From positions 26,701,643 to 26,765,642 of the forward strand of contig NC_064761.1 of the NCBI RefSeq assembly GCF_011397635.1: DNA of 64,000 bases, in the 5' to 3' direction. Position 1 is the first letter of the stretch. Each line of letters opens with the position of its first letter. The notes beneath the pieces were generated by a model that saw only the letters and a program-made list of their open reading frames with translations, was not told where the DNA came from and made no database searches. The DNA comes from Epinephelus fuscoguttatus. Lineage: Eukaryota; Chordata; Actinopteri; Perciformes; Serranidae. Positions 1 through 11,203 of this stretch are shown piece by piece. The position numbers and the translations under genes were made by a program.

Positions 1-644
1 AAGTAAATCTTACATATTACTCAAAAAAACCAAACAAACGGTATTGCTATTTGTAATTATTATTCTTAATAAGAGGTTTTACTATATCCTGCCCTGTCCA
101 TCACACACTCTCGTGGTAATTTTGTGTGTGTTTCATGCTGTTTTGAATGTATCCATGTGGTCTGCGCAACACCTGACAGGACAACACAAAAACCTGACCT
201 ATTAAAGGTCACAATAAATAATTAACAGTAATAATAAAAGTTGTTGTTTGTTGCACATTACAAATTCTCATGAGTGTCATTTAGAAATATCAAAATTATA
301 GTTCAAGTTGAAGACATTTAGTTGAGGCTACACAGCAATAACAAATAATATAATCAATTATTCACACACAAAAAGATTAAATCGAAATACATACAGGGCT
401 AAAATCCATAGCCTTAAAACAATACCAATAATAACTAATATAACGGACATAACTCACCGCTGACTTCAGAGGATTTAAGAAAATAATCTGTTAATCATGT
501 TCAGTTCTGTGGAGTGGAGTGAGAGGAAAAAGGAAGTGACCTCATCTAATCTTTATATCTAAAGAGTGGTCCAGGGTTGGCTAGATTGTTATCTTTTTAA
601 TCAGGATTACCTGCGCCTCTGTTGTAACACAGTTGCCATGTCAG
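1..644 (+). other. ncln intron (upstream)
   Basis: AT-rich non-coding sequence up to the first visible ncln acceptor. No exon of the nicalin luminal domain was recognised here. Confidence 0.6.
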
Positions 645-808
645 CAGGTGCAGGACGAGCAGCTATCAGCGGTGGTGGATTGGCTCACAGCGCAGCCCCG
701 AGCCGCTCAGCTGGTGGACAAAGACAGCAGCGTGGTGTCCACTCTGGAGTATCACCTGGGACACTACCTCAAGGACGTCAAGAGACACTACGTCAAAGCT
801 GACAAAAG
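645..808 (+). CDS. ncln: ncln exon with the pre-membrane helical region
   Basis: It encodes about 54 residues beginning QVQDEQLSAVVDW and ending VKADK plus two bases of an Arg codon. The donor is AAAAG|GTAAAG at 809. The acceptor reads CAGCAG, so two alternative start points three bases apart are possible (645 or 648). Confidence 0.85.
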
Positions 809-3805
809 GTAAAGATAAGGGTGGAGGCGCACAGAAAAGATGCACAGTCGTTACTATTGGACTAAGCATGTCGTTAAAAAGTTTAGATGGTGAAAATATT
901 CATATTCCACAAGACTATCAGCTGCCCATTTAAATGCAGAGCTTCTGTTCCCGTTTATTAAATCAGACAGCACTGTATGAAACTTTAATGTGCTTGTTGC
1001 TGTTTGTTCCTTGTTCCATGAGATTGAACCGCCAATACTGCAAAGCTGTTTTCACAGTGTGGTGTAGTAACCGCCCTGACAACTGCCTACCTCTAAGAGC
1101 GACTCCCTAAAAAGCAAAGTGTTTTTAAAAGTGACCGCTATAGTCCACGGCTGCGATGACAGGCAGGTGCCTGAACTGAAATTGTAGAAATTACCAAAGA
1201 TTTCTACATATTCGGACAATTTTCCAGTCATCTGAAGTTTGGTGGGAATGTTATGACAGGTCCGGCTTTTGTTCTGGTTGTCCTCTTTAGTTTTTAGCGC
1301 CATAACTCCGGGTAGTCGGACACAGACATTATCAGCTCCCCCATCTTGTCTTTTTTCTGTTTCCCTGATGTCCATTTATTGAGCAGCCAAGCCAGGTGAA
1401 AACCACCAAAAGTTCAAAATGGTTGACTCGTGGCAGAGCAAAATATGTGCAAGAGGGAGAAAAGCGGTGTAATGCAGTGGCCAGAATGCAGTCTTGGAAC
1501 CCACAGGCTCTTGTCTGGTGACGATTTAGCTTTTTATCAGCAGATATCTGTTAATAGTGTGTCATGACTCGATGTGCATAGCCTCACAAGTTGCTAATCC
1601 AATATATCCTTATATCTACTGGCTACACCGGAACCCTCTAAATACTGGCTGTTGCCCCCAGAGGCTAAATGGTTGTCAGACTGGTTGTATATTTCCAACA
1701 AGGACAGATCTAATGTGTGTTGTACAATTTGGGTGTTCTGTTGTCTTGATGTCATAGTGACAGCTTTTAATCTTTTCATCCTCAGGGATCCAGAGTTTGT
1801 ATTCTACGACCAGCTGAAACAGACTATGAATGCTTACAGGTACGCCTTAATGAGCTCCTCTTCCTCCTCTGAGATGCTTCAGTGCAGTTCATTCTGATTT
1901 ACTGTAGCTTTGTAAAAGCTCTCCAGTTTACAGCTGTCTGAAAGCAGATGAAATAGCCTCATGACTTTACAATCAGTCCTCAGTTCCCTGTGTTTCACAC
2001 TTTTATCTTTTACTACTATGGACCAAATCCAAACTTTAAAACCAGCCATCACATCATTATGTCAAAGATAAATTCTTACTGTTTCTCTTTTAATAATCTC
2101 TGTATCTTACTCACTCTTCTTCCTCTCAGAGTGAAGCCTGCTATTTTTGACTTGCTGCTGGCTGTCTGCATTGCAGCCTACTTAGGGATGATGTATCTCG
2201 CTATCCAGGTAAGTCACTGTTCATGCAGTAGCTCCTTTAGGACATGCACCACATTACATAAATGTATTCTCATTTTTACATATTTGAAGGAGCTATAACA
2301 TGTATTTTACAAAATCAGTGTCAGTGGGGGGTTAGATATAGAAATATTTCGATTGTCTTAAATTCATATTGAAGGGGTCTTAAATATTTTTTCAGTCACA
2401 CCATCGATATACTGTAATTGTTCATGTTGGTGCTATAGGACACATAATTTTAACAGGAGGGAAACACTTTTCAACGAGGTACCAGACTTTAACACAACAC
2501 CTGTATGTGCTTAGTGTCCCTATTTTTCCCCCCTCAGCGTTCTTAAAACACATAATGAGTATGCAGCGTTAAACCAGGACCTTGCAAGCTATGGAAAAAT
2601 GCAAGTAAAAGGACAAATAGCTTAAAAGAATCACCATGATTACTCGTGGTGATTGAAGCCAAGTATGTTGAAGGTGATTCAGACGTGGTAACACGGAATC
2701 ACACATGCAGAGCCACAAGCACAGAGTGTCGTCAGGGTCATTTTAATTGTTCATTTTGAACTGACATGAATGTGTGTACTTGGAAAGAGGATATTATCAC
2801 TTGTGTGTATTTCCATTGCAAGTTTGGTCTTATATTTTATAATACTTAATTTAAAGTGGTATGAAAATGTCTTAAAAAGTCTTAAATTTAACATGTTTGT
2901 CAGTTATTGTATCTTTAAATTTGTCGTTTTTACAGAAAAAGGCAGGATGCTAATCCTACGAGGTCTATGAATGTTTCTGTATCACTTTTAACATGGCACT
3001 AGTCTGAATTCTGTGCCGTCACATTAATGTAAAGGCTGCAGCAGCACAGAGAGATATCCGCTGCCTTGTTTAGAGCACTGTGATGCATTTATCATCTCTA
3101 ATGCAGAAAGGAAATCTATTAAATCAACCACAGAACACCAAGAGGCAGCCAATTTGAGACTGTTGAGGAGTTTCTCCTGATGTCTTTCAATTGAAAACCA
3201 CTGATCATCACATTAGCATCTCCCTTCTAAGTTTACAGCTTTCTGTCATGCAGTGGACCTGGATGAAATGATATCCTGCAAAACATAGAGCATGTGGATG
3301 GATGGGAATTAAATTAGGTGTTGAACTCAATAGAGGACATTCATAAGGGGTTTCAGCAGAAAGAAGAGGAGCCAAGCTGAGCTCACAGTGGTGATTAATA
3401 AAGGCCTCAGAGACACTGAGTTTCAAAATCAATCACTGATGCAGCCTGTGAGGGAACTAAAAACCTCTCCTTTCTTCATATTGACACTTTCCTACTCGAT
3501 GCTTGTTCTTGCTCACCAGATGACAAATGTCAAGCAGGCATTGTGGCTGTCGTGTTTGCTCAGAGCTGAAGTGATATTTTCCTCGCTGACAAAGCCCAGA
3601 AATATTTACTTTTAGGTAGATGATACCGACATTGTTAGTATTCCACGTCTGAAAAGGCTTTCAGTGTCGAGATGTTTTGTTTGTCTTCTTTCTCGATGCA
3701 TGAAATCAACCCATCTTGTGTTCCTTTGTTTTTTTTTTACAGAACTTTGGAGTCCTGTACAGTGTTGTCCGTAGAATCACCCAACCCAAGGCGAAGGCCC
3801 ATTAA
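645..3805 (+). CDS. ncln: nicalin, C-terminal part (gene runs off the left edge)
   Basis: Four exons (645-808, 1786-1839, 2130-2208, 3743-3805) join in frame to give the last 119 residues. All borders are GT-AG and the junction phases match. The peptide has an amphipathic helical stretch, the block DPEFVFYDQLKQTMNAYRVK, one hydrophobic segment (AIFDLLLAVCIAAYLGMMYL) and a short basic cytosolic tail ending KAKAH. This block and membrane segment match what I remember of the vertebrate nicalin C-terminus. Nicalin is a type I ER membrane protein related to nicastrin. It pairs with NOMO and TMEM147 in the BOS complex next to Sec61, and it dampens Nodal signalling in zebrafish. The tail fits a KxKxx COPI retrieval signal. 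The luminal aminopeptidase-like domain lies upstream of the window. Identification is from memory of the family, not a search. Confidence 0.9.
1786..1839 (+). CDS. ncln: ncln exon, DPEFVFYDQLKQ block
   Basis: This 54-nt exon lies between CTCAG and AG|GTACGC and completes an Arg codon at each end. It carries the most conserved stretch of the nicalin tail region. Confidence 0.9.
2130..2208 (+). CDS. ncln: ncln exon, transmembrane segment
   Basis: This 79-nt exon lies between CTCTCAG and CAG|GTAAGT. It encodes VKPAIFDLLLAVCIAAYL and onward, a single hydrophobic helix of about 22 residues that anchors nicalin in the ER membrane. Confidence 0.9.
2209..3742 (+). other. last ncln intron
   Basis: A 1.5 kb intron bounded by GTAAGT and TTTACAG. 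No coding or RNA feature was seen. Confidence 0.6.
3743..3805 (+). CDS. ncln: ncln last coding exon
   Basis: It encodes NFGVLYSVVRRITQPKAKAH and a TAA stop. A strong pyrimidine tract precedes the acceptor. The last five residues, KAKAH, have lysines at -3 and -5, the KxKxx layout of COPI retrieval signals. Confidence 0.88.
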   Translation, partial: NFGVLYSVVRRITQPKAKAH

Positions 3806-3880
3806 GGCGCACGACACCATTTTTTTTGTTTCTTTTGTTTTGTTTTCTCCAGATCCCACCCTTCTCCTCAGATTCAGATC

Positions 3881-3886
3881 AATAAA
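3881..3886 (+). promoter_or_regulatory. ncln: candidate poly(A) signal for ncln
   Basis: AATAAA lies 76 bases past the stop codon. It would give a very short 3' UTR. A later AATAAA near 6454 is an alternative, and the sequence alone does not decide between them. Confidence 0.35.
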
Positions 3887-4719
3887 CTCTAACCAGTAAG
3901 AACGCAGAAGCTGGGCCAAGCTGCTGTTCTCATGATGGTTTCTAAACCAGCAGAATCACTTTCATTTCTTTCATCCCGCTCCACAAACTATGATGTCAGA
4001 TCCTGTCCTGCTGCCAACTTAATCCATTTGGTCTCTCGGACCAGAATAATCAGGAATCATTTCTCACTCTCCCTGTCTTCATGAACACAGATGTCTTTTC
4101 AGTCATTTAAAATGATCCCTTGTGTTGGAAATATTCCGTTATTCGACTCCTGTGAGGGATGTAAAGCATTACATCGACGCCTGTGAGATCTCGATGAGAT
4201 TGGGAGTTCCTGATGTTGCTGTCCTCCCGATCACGCCTCATTACTCGTCCTCTCAGTATACTGTATGAATGATCGTTCTGCCAAACTGACGTCGTGTTGT
4301 CTCAGGCAGCTACAGGGAGAAACTGACCACAGAGTTTAGCCCAGAATTTCCTTTGTCGAGAGATGTGTTTCCCCAACATGTTAAAGGAGAGGTTCACATT
4401 TATTTCAATCTGCTTAAATACAATACTCACATCTTTATACAGACATTTAAAGAGTTCCTGTTTCTGTAATTGTTTTTTTTTTGTTTGTTTGTTTTTTAAC
4501 TCCACACTGGCATCGAGACCCCCTCCCTAAATCCACAGTGCTGATTCTGTACAAAAACACATTTTAATGTTCAGCTGAAGAACATATTAAAGTCTTCTTT
4601 GTGTCATACCTTAAAGACTAACATTAGAGGATACCCATTTGGCCTCATTTTGGCTTCAGATGAACTTCAGAACACATTTTTGCACAGAGAGGACTGTTGG
4701 CTATGTCTTCCATCTCTTC
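3887..4719. other. intergenic or ncln 3' flank
   Basis: Sequence of mixed composition after the first ncln poly(A) candidate. It could be 3' UTR if the distal signal is used. No conserved ORF was recognised. Confidence 0.4.
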
Positions 4720-4992
4720 AGGGCTGCAGCTAAACATTAATTTCATTATCAACTGATCAGTCGATTATTTGTTTTTAATTAATGAATCAAGCGCTTACTC
4801 TATAAAATGTCAGGAAATGGTGAAAATGCAGATCATCAGAGTCCAAGATGATGTCTTCAAATTGCATTTTCTGTCAGAGTATCTGAAGAGAAAGCCAGAA
4901 ATTTAAATTTACAACAATATGGATCATAAAAGGCAACAAATCACATTGAAAAAAGACGGCAAATGTTTTGCATTTGTGCTTGATAAACAATT
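4720..4992 (+). repeat. GCTGCA-ended interspersed repeat, copy 1
   Basis: It starts GGGCTGCAGCTAAACATTA and contains the ATCAACTGATCAGTCGATTA and AAAATGTCAGGAAATGG stretches of a teleost repeat. Similar sequence recurs at 45270-45530 and, in the opposite orientation, at 58300-58576. The right end abuts the next repeat. Confidence 0.55.
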
Positions 4993-5342
4993 TAGAGGAC
5001 CAGTGTGTAGGATTCAGTGGCACCTAGTGGTGAGTTTGCAGATTGCAACTGACTGAATACCCTCTGCTCTCCTTATGGTTGCCTTCAGGTAATGCAAAAA
5101 CGTGACTGGCCCTATCGGGAGCTAGTGTTCGGTTTGCCCATGTCCGTTTGTCGGGGTTGCTGTAAAAACATGGCAGCTCCTTGGACCTGCTGCTTATGTA
5201 GATATGAAGGGCTCGTTCTAAGGTAACGACAACACAATGATTCTTAGTTTCAGGGTTTTTCTTTCACGTTGGTGAAAGAAAACACACTCTTATATTGTAA
5301 TTCCATTTCTGCCAATAGATGCCACTAAATCCAACATCGATT
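4993..5342. repeat. short element with GGACCAGTGTGTAGGATT ends
   Basis: The left end GGACCAGTGTGTAGGATTC and the right end (ACTAAATCCAACATC) are roughly inverted. The ends match those of the better-preserved copy at 16965-17237, which suggests a MITE-like family. Confidence 0.55.
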
Positions 5343-6860
5343 AGCATCATCATATTATTTAATATATGAGCGAGTGAGTATTGTATTGAGGCAGACTAAA
5401 AACAAAATCTGAACTTATCCTTTAAACGCTCAGTGAAAATGACTCCACAAATATCATTTACAGTTAAGATGAGTTGCCTGAATAAAATGTGAAGTAGTGT
5501 TTAGATGATCCTGATTCCATCGCCTTGGTAGTGAATTTATTAAAAGAAATATTCAGTTGAATGAAAAAAATCCTTGCTAAATTATTAAAGTATGTATTAA
5601 TCTCCCCGTTAATATATGATGTTACAAAAATTTAAAGCAGATTCCCTGTGAAATTCTCTCCTCACTTTTTGTGCCACCTTTTTCTGTTTGCTGTCACTGT
5701 GTGATTTGATGTGTCTTATTTTTACTGCTCAGAGTCTTTTTTTGTTTGCTTTATTCCTGATAAAGTTTTGCTGGGGATGTTCAGTCCTGTTGAATAATGT
5801 CACATGCAACAAACATGTTTGTCTAATCAGAGGACATGCGTGTTCGGTGTGTTGGAGTGCAACGGCCACACATGACGAGATAAAACTCCCCCTTTACTCC
5901 TTTTTTATCAGTAGGAAACATGTCTTTGACCTTTTGCTGACTGTAGCAATAATGTGATTCCACTTAATCAGAGATTTTTAAAGCCGTGTTGAGATTTTGG
6001 TCAAGCCAGCACTGCGGTGTTTGTACACTGGAAGTCTTAAAGTGGGCCGTAACACAGAGGGTGTTGGATAAAATAGGGACGGATATCTTAAACACACCTG
6101 GAATTTAATTTCATGAGATGCCGGTGTGTGTAGAAGTAACACCACAGTGTTTCCTTGACCTTTTCTCTGCCTTGTTGTGGGTGAATGGTGTTTATTTGCC
6201 TTTTTGTATCTTCCATGTGTTACTGCATGACCTGTGACCCACCCGCCCCCCTGTCGCCATGGTAACAATGACAGGATTTTTATGATCTACGGACATGAGG
6301 GAAATACTGTGTGGTACATATGATTTTTTTTTAATTTATTGAAGGTTTCATTTGTGCACTGAAATGAACTCTCCTCTGGTCTGAACTCTGTTTCACCTCA
6401 TCCACAACACTTGATCTTTGCAATGAAAATGATATCAGTTGTGATTCAGAAAAAAATAAATTAATGAAAAAGAAACCACGAGGAGCACGACTCTTGTTTA
6501 CTGACATGTTTTTATTTTATGGGAAAAAATGATAACATTGGCTGAATGGTATTAAAATTGCATTACAAAAGAGCAAGTATGTGTCTTTATCAAGTGGTTA
6601 GATTTAGAAAGTGGTCAAATTGAACTTGGACAAAAAAAAAAAAGGGGGGGGGGGGGGGCAATTTGTATCAATTACAGTGTATCAATGGTCCAGAAAAACA
6701 TGTAGCGTTAAATTAACAAGAGGTTTAGGTACTGATTCTTTCCAGAAAGTCATAAAAATCCCCAAATTCTCCCTTCCCTTTTCTAATTTTGATCTACGAA
6801 TGAACAATAAAAATAATACTAATAAATTACAGTGCAATTTATAAGAAATACCTGCAGGGC
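5343..6860. other. convergent intergenic stretch
   Basis: No gene was recognised. A run of 12 A then 15 G occurs at 6632-6658. AATAAA-like sequences occur on both strands (near 6454 + and near 6512 -), so distal transcript ends of ncln and cers1 could fall here. Confidence 0.4.
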
Positions 6861-7039
6861 TTTCTCAGCCCTTCATTCTCTACTAGCTCTCCTCGTTGCT
6901 CGTCGCCACCTCCCACAAACACTCGCCTCGCAATTTGGGTGGACATTTTGGCACAATCGTGACTTTGTGTCGTAATGGAGGCGAAGCGTGCGAGCCAGTT
7001 CAGGCAGACAACTCCACATATTCAGTACAAAACATCTGC

Positions 7040-8280
7040 CACTGCTCAGCCTGTAAACACTGCTCACTCCATCGTCACTCCCTGCTCTTAATGCAAACAG
7101 GGAGCGACGAGGTCAGAGAATAGATGCCAGTTATTACATCATACTCCTAATCGTTGCAATACAGATCTACTGCAGCCTTTCCAATTTTTCTTGCTCAATT
7201 TATCAATGTTTTTTTTTTTTTATCATCACTCCTTAAATTTCTTTGTACTGATTGTAATGTATAGAAACAGGGAGTGATGAGGTCAAAGACTAGACATCAA
7301 TTATTATATTATACTGTAAAACTTCATTTAAAAGCCCAATTAAACGCCCAGTCTCTTTTACTAGCCTGGTGTGGCTACACATTTTGACAAATAAAAGCCT
7401 GTCTCATTTAGAGGCCTGGTCTGGTCGCTAAGCTGTTCATTCTTACAGAAGCTCTTCTGGTGTATAAAACCAAATTGCTAAGGTAACACTTAGCTGTTTA
7501 GATCATACACAGAAATAGAAATGTTTAAACTTTTGTCAATATGGAGATGCTACACATCGTTAGCTCAGTTCATTTCATTTTACTAAAACCGTGATAACCA
7601 GAGACCATAATTTATTTAAATTTAGGGATATGACGACAAATACAAGTCCCTTCCTCAGAGTACGTGTCCATTCCTTGATTACCCTGTAAGTTATTTATAT
7701 TCCTTTATTCCTTCTGTCCCAAATATAGGCCTGTTGAGTTAAGTGATTTAAGCAAATAATAGCTTGGGCTACTAATTGAAGTTTTACGGTACTGTACTCA
7801 CTGCGACACAAATCTACTGCAGCCTGTGAAATGTCTTAGCTCAGATTATAAACACTGCTCCTTTTATCATCAGTCCCTGATCTTAATGTATACATACAGG
7901 GAGCTATGAGGTCAGAGACTAGACGCCAAGTAGTTGTTACAACACTGCTTCTGCAGTGTTCTTGCTCAACTGCTTCTTTTATCATCACTCCCTAAATTTC
8001 TTTGTATAGATCATAATGTTTGAAAACCAGTGATAAGGTTCGAGCCTAGACACGCTATCACATCACTACAACACAAATCCAAAGGAGCCTTTACAAACTG
8101 ACCAGTGAAGCAGCAGCACAGACAGGTCTGCCTTACCGCAAACACTGCTTCATCTTTTTATCGCCACTTCCTAACCCTCTGATTAAAGTGTATGCAAAGA
8201 GGAAGTGACGACCCCTTTGATGCTTCACAAACACAGCTTCATCATTTCATCCTCACTCCCTGATCTCAAGGTCATTAAAC
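7040..8280. repeat. tandem array of hairpin units
   Basis: At least five related units, each centred on an inverted repeat followed by a conserved GAGGTCAGAGACTAG-like stretch. Arms: 7072-7084 with 7098-7110 (12 of 13 paired); 7223-7232 with 7271-7280 (10 of 10); 7868-7879 with 7897-7908 (9 of 12); 7983 onward (decayed); 8161-8172 with 8200-8211 (11 of 12). Units 1 and 3 resemble each other, as do 2 and 4, so a two-unit block was probably duplicated. The element at 7312-7793 splits the array. Confidence 0.7.
7312..7793. mobile_element. MITE-like element with AAAACTTCA/TGAAGTTTT ends, copy 1
   Basis: The left end ACTGTAAAACTTCATTTAAAA and right end ATTGAAGTTTTACGGTAC are inverted repeats. The element interrupts the tandem hairpin array between units 2 and 3, and flanking TA fits a TA target. 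The interior (TTTTGACAAATAAAAGCCTG, GGCCTGGTCTGG) recurs at 58799-59449. No ORF, so it is non-autonomous. Confidence 0.7.
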
Positions 8281-8461
8281 ATCAGGGCTGTGCATTAAGA
8301 GTTGTCTGACTGAACTGAGCCACACATGCAACACATGTCCGGCATGCCGGATGTTTAAATAAGAATCAGCCAAATCCACAATGAAAGACAAATTAATTGA
8401 CATTTTAAAAATGTTTGTTTTTCCTTCAATTTTTGATAGTTCATCACATCAGGGTAGAGGT

Positions 8462-8699
8462 CAGGGGTGGGCGACATGGGTAGAATCTGAAGTTATTTCA
8501 TATCATACAAACACACATGATGATTTAATTAACTTTGAACTATTGCATCAAATTAAATGCCTGAAAAGACATAAAATAAATTAAAAAATCCAATATTTCC
8601 ATTAACAGTTCATTGATTTACAGCATTAACATCACGGTGTAAACAGTACAGCAAATTAATATCACCTCATGGTGTATTCTGTCATATCGCCCACCCCTA
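8462..8699. mobile_element. MITE-like element with AGGGGTGGGCGA ends
   Basis: The left end CAGGGGTGGGCGACATGG pairs with the right end TCATATCGCCCACCCCTA as terminal inverted repeats over about 13 bases. The length is 238 bp and there is no coding capacity. The ends resemble hAT-type termini. No clean 8-bp target duplication is visible. Confidence 0.65.
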
Positions 8700-11017
8700 G
8701 TAGTTACTCGTTTATACGTCACATCACAGGACGGTTTGTAGTATGACGCAGTGGGGGAGAGATTGAAGGCGCACCGTTCGCACACAGTACCATACCGGAC
8801 GACCAGATCCAGATCACAGGTCTTTGTGGGTTTACTGCAAACTTCACTCCTGTCACCTGCCATTGTGTCACAAAAATATCAGCAAACTATGGATCATATA
8901 GTCTCACAGTTGAGCAGTTAAGACCTGAGAGGTCACTTCCTGCCAGAACACCATGCTAGTAAAACCAGTCAACCACAGGACTCTGAATGTCTGATATATT
9001 ACACACAGTGACATGTCTGATAAAGCATGTCACTTTACAGTACAGGTGTATAATGACTACAGTAAGATGAGTGTAAGCCAGCATACAGATAAAAAAGGGA
9101 AGAGATCTGAGACTTAATCCAACTCTCCCTGGAAATTATCTGATCTGAGCAGACGATCACCGACTCATACGTAGCAGAAAAAAACAAAACAAAACAAAAA
9201 AAACAAACAAAACTGGAATACCAACAGTGCTCTCAGAAAAAAAATAAAACAGCAGCAATTCCAAAAAAACAACAACAAAATCATCAATGATAACCTGAAC
9301 TACAGCAATAATAGTGATAGTTTAACGTAAAATTAAAAGTTAGTTTTAACCTTCCCCCACATGCTCATGTGGGGGTTGTGGAAGACAAACAGAAAACAGC
9401 ACAACATCTGCGGCCCGCTCCAGCAGCACAAGCATGCTGTTCATCAAAACAAGAGCTTGAATTTGATCGAGAAGGTAGGAAGAATAGAAATATCCCTTAT
9501 TTTCTGCAGGTGCGGCAGCTGTGTGTCCACTAACACACACACAGTAAACCAGCGGGTACCCAGGGAAACCCTTTCCTGTGGTTTAATTTAACGTGTTCAA
9601 ATTACAGATGACATCAAAACACTTCCCATATGTGGGATTTCTGGGACAAAATTCATCGTGTGTATCTTAAAATACCCATATTTAGACGCCACATGAGGGT
9701 TTATCACACACTGGTTTGTATGTGTTTGTCAGCCAGTGTGATGTGTGTTGAGTGGTCACCGCTGCTTCAACGAAAGATCACTTTTCAGATGATTCTTAGA
9801 CATTAATAAAGACATTATGATTACATAGCTAGAGGATTTTTTTCTTTGTTGTTTGTAAGACAATTTCATAGCATATTTCCAAAATCATTCGATGTCATGC
9901 ATTCCTGAATACCATAATGTGCATACATAATGTTTTTTTTATCATACTGATTTTTATCTTTACACAAGTTCTGGGCTATTGTTCCAATTTCATGTGAACC
10001 CGATAGCCGCCACCACCCACAAACTGGTTATAAATGTAAGTCAAATCCATATTGTTTAAACAAATCAAATGATGAGGATGAAACCCAGTCAATCAATTCT
10101 AGCTATTTGCTGTCATTAAACCAGCAACCAGCTTGTATGCCTTCATGTCAGTGCAGCAACAGATGCTTCGCAACATACATGTAGGAAAGACGAGAAAACA
10201 AAAAAACAAAAAAGCTTTTTCCAAACAATTAAATATTCCCAATGCCTGTTGATCATCAGTACAAGAGATAAAATGTCAAAGAGAGAAATAAACTCAGAGG
10301 TGAAATGTTGTGAATGGTTTTGAGTTTAAAAGATTCGGCTACATCCATCCTGAAACACCGAACACACGCACATACCTACACACACCGATGTGGCTTTTCA
10401 CTTCAAAATGATGGACGCTGGAGCTGTGCGATTGCCACTGCTGACTTGTGCAATGATATGGAAATCAATACATGTGGTGAAACGGCAGCACACAACGCCA
10501 GGCGGGCTCTGCTGCATCACTGCAGCCATGGGAAATGATATTGAGAGAACAACGCAGTGTTTCCCGTCTGAATCATGATTTTTAGCCTTTTCACGTCTGG
10601 AGTCAGAGGGGATGGACGGAGGTTAAAGGACAAGAGGAATTCATTATATCACTGATCACCTCTAAGGAATTAGCATATTGCTTTTTGCTAAAGGTTACAG
10701 TGGGTCTAAATGTCTACAGAGCCACGACAGGCCTATATGAACCTGTTCCTTGTCTGCTGTTCAGGTTGACGGTGGTGATTATGACACCCTGTACTACTGT
10801 ACGTGACAATCACAGTCCAACTCTCACTTAAACTGATTTTTGTTTCTATTAATCTATCAAATGTAAAATTAGCAACGATAAGACAAAAAGTCACCTGAAA
10901 TAACATTCACAGTGCTCTAATAAAAACAAAACAAAAACGACAGCGATGAAATGAAATGTTCTAAAACAAATAAAAAGAGTAAAAACTCATTGCAGCCTAA
11001 CTCACTATTTTCCTTCC
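8700..11017. other. intergenic or cers1 3' flank
   Basis: No gene was recognised. It contains A-rich low-complexity tracts (about 9178-9290 and 10195-10215). Part may belong to a long cers1 3' UTR, but no decisive poly(A) site was found on the - strand. Confidence 0.4.
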
Positions 11018-11039
11018 TTTTTTTTTTTTTTTTTTTTTT
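11018..11039. repeat. T22 homopolymer in the cers1 3' UTR
   Basis: A run of 22 T on the + strand, so poly(A)-like in the cers1 transcript 120 bases after the stop. It could cause internal oligo-dT priming in cDNA data. Confidence 0.85.
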
Positions 11040-11160
11040 ACTTCTTGTGACACTCTTCCCTTCTCCAGCCACGTTTTTTTCAGCGTGAGCCGTCCAAGGA
11101 GGGCGTCTTGTCTTGCTTGTACTTGTTGCCTAGTGCCAGGTGGTGGCGACGGAGAGCCTG

Positions 11161-11203
11161 TTATAGATGCTTCTCCTTGGTGATCCCGTTCTGCACGTGC
11201 TTC
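11161..11203 (-). CDS. cers1: cers1 exon 7, tiny exon with ER-retrieval tail
   Basis: This 43-nt coding part encodes GKHVQNGITKEKHL and TAA. It aligns with the human ending (RNGLVKDKRF, from memory), including the lysine spacing. The acceptor is TTGCAG, and the phase matches exon 6. Confidence 0.92.
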
